Of a DNA stretch of 64,000 nucleotides, positions 54,979 through 62,716 are shown piece by piece. Position 1 is the stretch's first letter. Every line of letters starts with the position of its first letter. Under the pieces are notes generated by a model that did no database searches, was not told the origin of the DNA, and saw nothing but the letters and a program-made list of their open reading frames with translations. Location of the stretch: positions 62,001 to 126,000 of the forward strand of contig DBBV01000006.1 in assembly GCA_002292375.1 (NCBI GenBank), read 5' to 3'. Position numbers and translations under genes: made by a program. This stretch comes from Methylococcaceae bacterium UBA975. Lineage in GTDB: Bacteria; Pseudomonadota; Gammaproteobacteria; Methylococcales; Cycloclasticaceae.

Positions 54979-56154
54979 TTAATGCCGTGTCTGCAGTCTT
55001 TTTAGGTAACGAATTAAAATGATGATGCCAGTGGCTAAGGCAAGGTAAAAGGGATATAAGTTTTGCCAGTGTTGCTGTTCGCCAATAATAAACGCAGCTA
55101 ACGGAGGGGCAAACAATATCCCGGGTCCTTGCCCAGTAATCACGATGCCCATAATGCGCCCAATATCGCTTGGTTTGTCTGCCATGCGGGGGCTTTGTGC
55201 AAAAATGGCGGTCGGTATCATGCCTAAAAAAAGCCCAAACAACGCCAATAGTAACAAGCCTGTTTCAGCAGGGTAGTTTAGATAAAACACAGCACTAATG
55301 AGGATGGCCAGTGCGGTGGCAGGGTAACTAATTAAGTGGTAGGGACTAAGGCCGCGATGGATAAGTAGCCCAGCTAATAAATTCCCCGGAATAATAAAGG
55401 CGGGTAATAGGGTGGTGACCAATACCGCGTTAGCGGTACTGAGCTGATAGTGATTGATAAGGTACGTAGGCAAATAGGTGATCAAGCTAAAAAAGGTGGC
55501 GGTAAAGCAGGTGAAGATGAGCCCCAATACAATGGCGCGATGAATAACAGATGACGAGGTCTTGGTGATACTGGCGGATAAACTTGCTCGAGCAGGGTCT
55601 TTGATGTGTAAAGAAAACAGTAACAAAGGGATGGCCACGACTGCAGAGCAGGCCCATAACCAGCGCCAGCCCAATAGTTCTAATACGAGTGGCGCCAGCA
55701 AAAAGGCCAGTACGCTACCGACGGGCATCCAGAGCGCCCAAACACCCATGGTCAAACCCATATCAGAAGGTTTTGACAAGTGAGAGATTAATGTCGGCGC
55801 GCTTACCGCTATTAAAATAACGGCGATACCTTCAATTAAGCGACTCGCGATCAATTCGCTAGGCGAACTGATGAACAGGCTAAAACTCGCAGAAAAAATA
55901 ATCAAAGCAAGGGCTAATTGGAGTATCCGCTGAGCGCCATAGCGACGCGATAATGAGCCTGCGTAGATACCTAAAAGAATTGTAGCCACTGCTGCCGACG
56001 ACATAATCCAACCAATTTGCACTAGGCTTAGGCTGATTTCTTTTTGAATTTCTATCAGTGCTGGACTGGCTTTGGTTACGGTGATTGCACCCGCAACACC
56101 GGCAGCAAAACTAAACCAAACCGCACCCCATTGGGTCGTTGTTACGTTGTTCAT
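54979..56154 (-). CDS. MFS transporter
   Basis: A 391-residue major facilitator with twelve hydrophobic segments. Between helices 2 and 3 is GSLSRRYGAQRIL, the usual MFS loop, and EIQKEISLSLVQIGWIMSSAAV suits the DHA1 type. The frame begins at 56232, but ATG 56154 is chosen because it overlaps the stop of the upstream AEC gene as ATGA, a coupling signal. The substrate is unknown. Confidence 0.88.
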   Translation of the reverse strand: MNNVTTTQWGAVWFSFAAGVAGAITVTKASPALIEIQKEISLSLVQIGWIMSSAAVATILLGIYAGSLSRRYGAQRILQLALALIIFSASFSLFISSPSELIASRLIEGIAVILIAVSAPTLISHLSKPSDMGLTMGVWALWMPVGSVLAFLLAPLVLELLGWRWLWACSAVVAIPLLLFSLHIKDPARASLSASITKTSSSVIHRAIVLGLIFTCFTATFFSLITYLPTYLINHYQLSTANAVLVTTLLPAFIIPGNLLAGLLIHRGLSPYHLISYPATALAILISAVFYLNYPAETGLLLLALFGLFLGMIPTAIFAQSPRMADKPSDIGRIMGIVITGQGPGILFAPPLAAFIIGEQQHWQNLYPFYLALATGIIILIRYLKRLQTRH

Positions 56155-57077
56155 AAAAACAATTGGAATAAGGCTGAAAAGTTGGGGGCGAGCAAAATGT
56201 AACACAAGGTCCCTAGTGTGAGGGCGGTGCAAAATAGGGCACTGTCTAATTTAAAACGTTCGGCAATGGCTATGCCCACGATTACCGGTGGCGCTGCTGC
56301 GGTTATACCTGTTGCTAACAATACGTCAGCCGTTAAACCGATGGAGGTGGCGCTAAGGATCGCGACAATCGGGCTAATAATCAATTTAATCAGCATCGCA
56401 GGAAGGGTCAATAACAGGTACTTAACACTACTGATTTTAAAGTTAACCCCGACCATAAGCAGTAATAATGGAATAGCACTTAAGCCGATCATCCTTAATG
56501 CTTCGATAAGGCTGGCGTGTGGTTGCCATTGAAAATATCTGAGTAACAGCGCGATAACAATAGCCCATACGGGCGGCATTAATAATAATTCTCGGCCCAG
56601 ATGACCGCCCGCTATACGGGTGCCGAAATGCGCGGCGACCAACACCCCAATAATCCAAAAAAACGGGATGGTGGCTAGTAGGTCATAAACTAAGGGAATA
56701 CTCGTCATGCCACCGCTAAACAAGGCCTCTATGGTCGGCACAGCAATGCCCATACCGTTGCCAAAACTGGCAGCTAAAATAAGCGCACCGGCTTGAGGGC
56801 GAGTAATTAATTTGAGGCGTAACAGCAGGGAAAACACCACCAAGCTAATGCCTAGGCAGAGGCCAATGGTTATCAGTCCGCTAAAGGGCACCTGATACAG
56901 CTCTTCCTGAAGCGGCGAGGTGAACAGAATGTACAAAATAAGGGCAGGCGCCATTAAGTTAACCACCAAGCCGCTCAAGGTGCTACGTAGTTGTTGTGCA
57001 CTAACACCTGACGGTTCAAAACGCTGCCAAAGCGCACCTGCGGACAGTATTAACACCATGGGTATAAGCATCGTCAT
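56151..57077 (-). CDS. AEC family transporter
   Basis: A 308-residue membrane protein with ten hydrophobic segments in the auxin efflux carrier pattern: an N-terminal half ending FGNGMGIAVPTIEALF and a C-terminal half with ATSIGLTADVLLATGITAAAPPVIVGI. Members carry small organic acids such as malate or malonate. Its start lies eight bases after the stop of the MFS_3 gene, and its stop overlaps the next MFS gene, so three transporters are cotranscribed. Confidence 0.85.
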   Translation of the reverse strand: MTMLIPMVLILSAGALWQRFEPSGVSAQQLRSTLSGLVVNLMAPALILYILFTSPLQEELYQVPFSGLITIGLCLGISLVVFSLLLRLKLITRPQAGALILAASFGNGMGIAVPTIEALFSGGMTSIPLVYDLLATIPFFWIIGVLVAAHFGTRIAGGHLGRELLLMPPVWAIVIALLLRYFQWQPHASLIEALRMIGLSAIPLLLLMVGVNFKISSVKYLLLTLPAMLIKLIISPIVAILSATSIGLTADVLLATGITAAAPPVIVGIAIAERFKLDSALFCTALTLGTLCYILLAPNFSALFQLFL

Positions 57078-57084
57078 AATACAG

Positions 57085-58728
57085 TTAGGCCTTGCCGGCT
57101 ATTTGAATGGAAATACTGGGTGGCGTGTCGGCCTGATGTAAAGCCATGACGGCTTGTCGTACGGCTTGTTCGGATGCTGTCATACGTTGTCGCTGGCGCA
57201 ACACATCTAGCCAAGACTCTGACATATACACTTCGGAATATAAGTTGTGGTCAACGGAGTCATGAAACAGTTGCCAAAAATAAGCGCCATTTTTTTGCCG
57301 ATTGATTCGCATGTTCTCCATTAAATTGAGAAACTCATCGGTCTTGTCCTTAGGAATATGGTATTGAATAGTCACCATCACAGGGCCTTTATCGGCTTGA
57401 ATGGAGTCCTCGGGGATAGTAATTGGCCATTGCGTGGTGGGACTTAGGTCTAAGGAGTCGTTTGCAAGTGTAAAGCGGCGGCTTAAAGCCAATGTCGACA
57501 GCAAGCCAAATGAGGCGACGGCCATCGAAAAACTGCTGCTGTAGGTGTCAGATAGGTGCCCCCACAGTAGACTGCCAAAGGCCATGCTGCCGCCAAACGT
57601 CAGCATTACGAGTGATATCGTTCGTGCGCGTACCCAGTTGGGTACGGAGGTTTGAGCAGCCAGCATAAATGAAGAGAAACAGAAGGTCCAAGCGATACCC
57701 AGCGAAACTAAAGTAAAAGCCAGTGAGTATAAATTAGGCCAGTACGCGAGCAGCAACATGGGCAAAGACAGCAAGACCGTAGAAAGGCTAATTATTTGGT
57801 CGCGGGTTAGCAAACGGTGGCACTTGGCCAGTAAAAAGGCGCCGAGCAAGGTGCCAATGCCAATTACCGCCATCGAAACACCATAACTCTGCGACCCCAT
57901 GCCCATACCCCTAATAACGATAACCGGTAATAGGGCCCAAGAGACGCTGGCAAAAAAGAAAAATGTAGCACTTCGGATTAACACCACCTTGAGCGCTTGT
58001 GAGTTTCGGGTATAGCGAAGCCCTGTTTTAAACGCGCCCATAAAGCGTTCAACAGGCAGTGCAGACGGGTTATTAGCGCGGAGCGGTTTCCACTGATACA
58101 AGGCATATATCAACACAGTAAAAGAAACGGCATTGAATACAAACACGGCCGTTGTTCCCGACGAATAAATAACAAAACCACCTATGGCTGGGCCGATAGC
58201 GCGCGTCACATTGGTGCTGACCGTATTTAAGGTAATCGCATTTGGTAAACACTCACGTGGCGCAAAATCGGGCACGCTGGAGGCCCAGGCCGGCCGCATA
58301 ACGGCATTACCAGTGCCCAAGGCAAAGGTAAATAGAAGTAATGACAATGGCGTGATTGCATCGTAAAAAGCAAACGCGGCAAGTCCCGCAGCCGTTAGGA
58401 ATAATAAGATATGAACCCATATCAGCATTCGCCGGCGATCGACCAAATCGGCGAGGGTGCCGGAAGGGTAGGCCAGAAACAGAAACGGTAGAGTGATAGC
58501 TGTTTGAATTAAAGCGATGTAAAGGTCAGATGTTGGCATCGTTGCCATTAACCAAGTGGTGCCAACCTCATTCATCCAGGTGCCGACATTTGAGATAGTC
58601 ATGGCTATCCACATGATTTTAAAGACAGGGGAGCTGAAAGCGGAAGTTGAGGTGTTTTGGCTCACTGTGTTTGCTGTGATAATGAAGATAAGGTGCCAGT
58701 TATTATAGCAAATCGGGGCTAAACACAT
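57085..58728 (-). CDS. MFS_3-type transporter with C-terminal monooxygenase-like domain
   Basis: A protein of up to 547 residues. The N-terminal 400 residues are a twelve-helix major facilitator of the MFS_3 group (enterobactin-exporter-like), with FSSPVFKIMWIAMTISNVGTW at the start. The C-terminal 120 residues (VTIQYHIPKDKTDEFLNLME to SESWLDVLRQRQRMT) have the alpha-beta barrel pattern of antibiotic biosynthesis monooxygenases, common in this group. The start is uncertain: ATG 58728 has no ribosome binding site, and GTG 58665 is an alternative closer to the first helix. Confidence 0.85.
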   Translation of the reverse strand: MCLAPICYNNWHLIFIITANTVSQNTSTSAFSSPVFKIMWIAMTISNVGTWMNEVGTTWLMATMPTSDLYIALIQTAITLPFLFLAYPSGTLADLVDRRRMLIWVHILLFLTAAGLAAFAFYDAITPLSLLLFTFALGTGNAVMRPAWASSVPDFAPRECLPNAITLNTVSTNVTRAIGPAIGGFVIYSSGTTAVFVFNAVSFTVLIYALYQWKPLRANNPSALPVERFMGAFKTGLRYTRNSQALKVVLIRSATFFFFASVSWALLPVIVIRGMGMGSQSYGVSMAVIGIGTLLGAFLLAKCHRLLTRDQIISLSTVLLSLPMLLLAYWPNLYSLAFTLVSLGIAWTFCFSSFMLAAQTSVPNWVRARTISLVMLTFGGSMAFGSLLWGHLSDTYSSSFSMAVASFGLLSTLALSRRFTLANDSLDLSPTTQWPITIPEDSIQADKGPVMVTIQYHIPKDKTDEFLNLMENMRINRQKNGAYFWQLFHDSVDHNLYSEVYMSESWLDVLRQRQRMTASEQAVRQAVMALHQADTPPSISIQIAGKA

Positions 58729-58797
58729 GTCAGTATTTATGCTACCTTGCTTAGGAGATCATCAAGGCTTATGGCCATTAACTAGTTGGAGTGAAGC

Positions 58798-59565
58798 ATG
58801 CGTAGGTTTGATAATAAAACCGTCATCATAACGGGCGGTGCTGGTGGTATCGGTTTAGCCGCTGGCCGTTTATTTGCAAATGAAGGGGCTAATGTCCTAT
58901 TGGTGGACTTAAACGAAGAGGCGTTACGAACGGCAGTGGCAAGTATTGCTTGCGACCGGGTTAGTTATCAGGTGGCTGATGTAACGCAAGCAGATCAGGT
59001 TCAAGCCTATGTTGCCGCGGCGATTGAGCGTTACGGAGAGATTAATTATTTTTTAAATAATGCCGGTATTGAGGGTGTGGTGGCACCGATTATAGACTCG
59101 CCCATTGATATGTTTGATCAAGTGATGGCGGTGAATGTCAAAGGCGCATGGTTGGGGTTGAAATACGTCATTCCTACAATGCTACAAAATGGCGGTGGTA
59201 GTATCGTGATCACGTCATCGTTGGCGGGGTTAAAAGGCACACCGAACATTTCGCCCTATATCACCAGCAAGCACGCGGTCATTGGCATGATGCGCAGCGT
59301 CTCACAAGAATATGCCAGCCAAGGTATTCGCATTAACACCGTTAACCCAGCACCTATTGAAACAAGAATGATGCGCTCATTAGAAGCGGGCTTTGCCCCC
59401 GGAAACGAAGCGGCAGCAAAAGAACAATTAAATAAAATGATGCCAATGGGTCGTTATGGCGAGCCGGAAGAAGTGGCTAAGATGATGGCGTTTCTGTGCA
59501 GTGATGATGCCTCGTATTGTACTGGGGGTGTCTATGGGGTTGATGGTGGCGCATCGGCGCTTTAA
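58798..59565 (+). CDS. SDR family oxidoreductase
   Basis: A 255-residue classical short-chain dehydrogenase. It has the cofactor motif TGGAGGIGLAAG, LVDLNEEAL with Asp for NAD preference, NNAGIEG, the catalytic ITSSLAG and YITSK tetrad, and the C-terminal CTGGVYGVDGGASAL. The substrate is not identifiable; glucose dehydrogenase-like and cyclopentanol dehydrogenase-like enzymes share this pattern. It is divergent from the transporter operon across 69 bases. Confidence 0.9.
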   Translation: MRRFDNKTVIITGGAGGIGLAAGRLFANEGANVLLVDLNEEALRTAVASIACDRVSYQVADVTQADQVQAYVAAAIERYGEINYFLNNAGIEGVVAPIIDSPIDMFDQVMAVNVKGAWLGLKYVIPTMLQNGGGSIVITSSLAGLKGTPNISPYITSKHAVIGMMRSVSQEYASQGIRINTVNPAPIETRMMRSLEAGFAPGNEAAAKEQLNKMMPMGRYGEPEEVAKMMAFLCSDDASYCTGGVYGVDGGASAL

Positions 59566-59596
59566 ATAAACTGAGACTTGCTTCACAGAAAGAAAC

Positions 59597-59625
59597 TTGA
59601 CTTAATTGGTTGAATTTCCTATTAT
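59597..59625 (+). promoter_or_regulatory. Sigma70-type promoter for the HExxH protein gene
   Basis: TTGACT at 59597-59602 and TATTAT at 59620-59625 are spaced by 17 bases. Each differs from consensus at one position. Transcription would start near 59632, about 29 bases before the TTG start at 59661. Confidence 0.7.
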
Positions 59626-59660
59626 TTTTTATAACTATTTAGTGCGGATAGCTTATTCAA

Positions 59661-60239
59661 TTGAACCCGATAAATGTTTCTGCCAGCCAAGCTCAACCGA
59701 GAGCCTCGCTCGGTGCATCAGTTGCGCCAGTTGAAAAAAAGGTTAAATATTTAGACCCGCAAAAAGCCTCGACTTCATCTAGCAACATACAGGTCGATAA
59801 ATCATTGGCCTTAAGCCAAACAGAGGTTTTGCAGCTTAAAAAGTTACAGGCTATCGATAAACGCGTTAGAGCTCACGAACAAGCACATTTGTCAGCGGCT
59901 GGCTCAATCGCCAAAGGTGGCGCCAGTTTTAAAACCGCTACAGGTGCAGACGGTAAGCAATACGCGGTAGCTGGGGAAGTTAGCATTGATACATCAAAAA
60001 TACCCGGCGACCCACAGGCGACCCTTGTAAAAGCTCGCCAAATTAGACGAGCTGCACAAGCACCAGCAGCCCCATCGGCGCAAGATAGGTTGGTGGCAAC
60101 AGCCGCTTATGCAATGGAACAACAAGCCTTAGTTGAGCTGCGGCAGCTAAAATCAGAACAGATACCGTCGACAAACGGGGAAGCTAAAACAGACCCTGAG
60201 CAAGAAATATCGTCGACCGGTATAGATGAGGTGGCTTAG
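59661..60239 (+). CDS. SprA-related putative metalloprotease-like protein, TTG start
   Basis: A 192-residue protein of the SprA-related / CJM1_0395-like family. The central region KLQAIDKRVRAHEQAHLSAAG carries HEQAH, an HExxH zinc-protease motif. AVAGEVSIDTSKIPGDPQATLVKARQIRRAAQAP follows, highly conserved in the family. Both ends are low in structure and rich in Gln, Ser and Ala. No signal peptide or membrane helix is seen. The only start codon in reach is TTG 59661, so expression may be modest. Protease activity has not been shown for the family as far as I know. Confidence 0.78.
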   Translation: MNPINVSASQAQPRASLGASVAPVEKKVKYLDPQKASTSSSNIQVDKSLALSQTEVLQLKKLQAIDKRVRAHEQAHLSAAGSIAKGGASFKTATGADGKQYAVAGEVSIDTSKIPGDPQATLVKARQIRRAAQAPAAPSAQDRLVATAAYAMEQQALVELRQLKSEQIPSTNGEAKTDPEQEISSTGIDEVA

Positions 60240-60270
60240 GTCATTGCCCTTGTAGGCTTTCCTCAAAATT

Positions 60271-60289
60271 AATGGGGTCAGCCTCCATT
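60271..60289 (-). terminator. Possible terminator between HExxH gene and norB
   Basis: AATGGGG and CCTCCATT pair as a seven-base stem with one G-T pair and a five-base loop. Read on the minus strand it is followed by AATTTT, so it could end norB transcription. The T tract is short. Confidence 0.35.
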
Positions 60290-60304
60290 GATTACAAACC
60301 CCCT

Positions 60305-62587
60305 TCAGTTATCGCGCCTGATGGCACGAAATATACCAATCATCGCGTAGCACAAGGCAGCGGCGCCAAATGCAAAAACAATGTCGCCGGGAACTCGAGC
60401 CCAAACCATCGCTTCCATAAACGGGCTATGGATAAACTCTGCGGAACGAACAAACCAGTAACCACTTACATTAGCGTTATAAGCTTGCCACAGGCCGGCA
60501 GGTAATAAGGCAAAAACAATCATCATTGCTAAGCCTATATTGAGGCTCCAAAAGGCCCCTTGCATCCAGCGGTCATTCCATTCAAATTTTTCCGTCATCC
60601 CCCGAAGGCAAAACAACATTAAGCCAATGCCTAGCATGCCGTACACACCAAACAACGCGCCATGACCGTGCGCAGCAGTTGTATTGAGCCCTTGCATGTA
60701 ATACAGCGCTAAGGGCGTGTTTATTAAAAACCCCAATAAACCAGCGCCAACTAAATTCCAGAACGACACGGCGGCAAAAAACTTAAGGGGCCAACGGTAG
60801 TAACTGACCCATACGGCTTGTTTTTCCAGTTTAGTGTGTTGGTAGGCTTCAAAGCCTATAACAGCCAATGGTACGACTTCCAAAGCCGAAAACACGCCGC
60901 CGATAGCGATAACTGAAATAGGGGTGCCACTCCAATATAAGTGGTGAAAGGTGCCGAGTACACCGCCGATTAAAAAGATGATGGTGGCAAACAATACCGA
61001 TACTGCGGCGGTTGTGCCTCGAAGCAATCCCATTTTTACAAATAATACGGCGATGATGGATGTGGCAAATACTTCAAATACGCCTTCAACCCAGAGGTGA
61101 ACAACCCACCAGCGCCAATATTCCATAATGCTGATATGGGTATGTTCGCCCCAAACAAGCCCAGCACCATAGAGTAAGCCGATGGCAACAGAAGCGAGTA
61201 GTAAAAGAACGATTAATGATCGATTCTCTCTTTCACGTAGGGAGGGTAATAAAGCACGAAACATGAGGCCTAGCCAGAGCAGTAAGCCTATAAATAAGAA
61301 TATTTGCCAGAACCTGCCTAAATCAACGTACTCATAACCTTGGTGGCCAAACCAAAAGTTTAACGTTAAATTAGCGAAAAATTGGTTGATACCGAGCCAC
61401 TCACCTGCAAAAGAACCCACCACGATGATGAGTAAACACACGTATAAAAAATTGACGCCGATATGCTGATACTTGGGTTCGTAACCGGAGATGAGCGGGG
61501 CGACATACAGGCCGGTGGCAAGCCAAGCGGTGGCAATCCAAAAAACGGCTAATTGTGTATGCCAGGTGCGGCTAACGCTATAGGGTAAATAGTCGGCCAG
61601 TGGAATACCATAAAGCTCTTGGCCTTCTACCGCGTAATGCGCGGTAATAACACCAAGGATAATTTGCAGTGCAAACAAGGCAAGAACAGTCCAAAAGTAC
61701 TTGGCCGTGGCGCGCATGGATGCCGTCTGGGTTTTATGTGCCAATAGGTTGCTTTCAGCCACGCCACCTTCGGGGACTAAATCGTCACGCCAAATATCGT
61801 ATTGCTGGGCATAAAACCATACTAAGGCGGCGGTCGCACCGATCAATAAAATGACACTGAGTAGAGTCCAAATTAATAAGCTGGGTGGTGGCGTATTGCC
61901 GACCAATGGGTCATAAGGCCAATTGCTGGTGTAAGAGATAGTATCATTAGGGCGTTCGGTAACGGCACTCCAGCTGGTCCAAAAAATAAAAGCGGTAAGG
62001 GCGTGTAGGTCGGCATCATTGATAGTAACGGACTGAGAAAAGGCGTATTGCTCACGCAATAATTTTGATGCGCTTGTATTGCGAACTTGAAAAATATCGC
62101 CATAGTGTTCAGCGACTTTTTTTACAGCGGCAACACGCTGTTCATTAATTGTTAAAACCCCCGTGTCTGGGTCCCATGTATTGGGCCGAATATCTAAACG
62201 TAATTGTGTTTTAAGTAGCTCTTGTTTAGGTGTGCTCAGTGAATCGAAGCGTTGCCCATAGTGTTGTGCGGCGCTTAGCTGCAGCATGGCAACGGCTTCT
62301 CTATGTAGCCAATCGGCGCTCCAGTCGGGTGCTAAATAACTGCCGTGCCCCCAGATCGTTCCTTTTTGCATGCCACCGAGTGATTGCCAAACGTTTTGAC
62401 CACGTTGAATATCCTGTAATGAGTACACGATGTCACCTGTAGAGCTTACAACTTGCTCTGGCATCGGGGGTGCTTGCTGATAAATTTCCTGACCAAAAAA
62501 TAGCAACACGGCAAAACTAATGAGGGTTGATGTGGCTAAAATTTTCCACAAAAAAGATGTTTTAAAAACTGTTTGGTAACTCTTCAT
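60305..62587 (-). CDS. norB: Quinol-dependent nitric oxide reductase (qNOR)
   Basis: A 760-residue single-subunit nitric oxide reductase (NorZ type) that reduces NO to N2O with electrons from quinol. The N-terminal extension QRGQNVWQSLGGMQKGTIWGHGSYLAPDWSADWLHRE is the periplasmic domain that replaces NorC. The twelve-helix catalytic domain follows, with the heme ligand in RTWHTQLAVFW, the Fe(B) ligands in HLWVEGVFEVF (with the conserved Glu) and HHLYWSGTP, and the second heme b ligands in HGHGALFGVYGM. GAGG lies eight bases before the ATG. Without other denitrification genes nearby it probably detoxifies NO. Confidence 0.95.
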   Translation of the reverse strand: MKSYQTVFKTSFLWKILATSTLISFAVLLFFGQEIYQQAPPMPEQVVSSTGDIVYSLQDIQRGQNVWQSLGGMQKGTIWGHGSYLAPDWSADWLHREAVAMLQLSAAQHYGQRFDSLSTPKQELLKTQLRLDIRPNTWDPDTGVLTINEQRVAAVKKVAEHYGDIFQVRNTSASKLLREQYAFSQSVTINDADLHALTAFIFWTSWSAVTERPNDTISYTSNWPYDPLVGNTPPPSLLIWTLLSVILLIGATAALVWFYAQQYDIWRDDLVPEGGVAESNLLAHKTQTASMRATAKYFWTVLALFALQIILGVITAHYAVEGQELYGIPLADYLPYSVSRTWHTQLAVFWIATAWLATGLYVAPLISGYEPKYQHIGVNFLYVCLLIIVVGSFAGEWLGINQFFANLTLNFWFGHQGYEYVDLGRFWQIFLFIGLLLWLGLMFRALLPSLRERENRSLIVLLLLASVAIGLLYGAGLVWGEHTHISIMEYWRWWVVHLWVEGVFEVFATSIIAVLFVKMGLLRGTTAAVSVLFATIIFLIGGVLGTFHHLYWSGTPISVIAIGGVFSALEVVPLAVIGFEAYQHTKLEKQAVWVSYYRWPLKFFAAVSFWNLVGAGLLGFLINTPLALYYMQGLNTTAAHGHGALFGVYGMLGIGLMLFCLRGMTEKFEWNDRWMQGAFWSLNIGLAMMIVFALLPAGLWQAYNANVSGYWFVRSAEFIHSPFMEAMVWARVPGDIVFAFGAAALCYAMIGIFRAIRRDN

Positions 62588-62610
62588 GAGTAGGCCTCGA
62601 GGAAAAATAT

Positions 62611-62658
62611 CTTATACAGGATACAGGTAGTTTAGATAAGCGTTCTGACCTGCATCAA
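62611..62658 (-). promoter_or_regulatory. Candidate FNR/Dnr-type box and promoter of norB
   Basis: On the minus strand TTGAT-GCAG-GTCAG (62658-62645) matches TTGAT-N4-ATCAA at 8 of 10 positions. A -10-like TATAAG lies at 62616-62611. The box centre would be about 47 bases before the expected start point, near the range for FNR-class activation. This supports control by low oxygen or NO but is not proved. Confidence 0.45.
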
Positions 62659-62716
62659 GTTGACAGGCATTAGTTTTTATTGGTTAGGAAAAAAGCCTAA
62701 GCGTTAAATCAACCTC

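Noticed and set aside
60272..60505. Frame of 77 codons over the norB 3' end
   Set aside because: It overlaps the conserved end of norB on the other strand and has no family resemblance.
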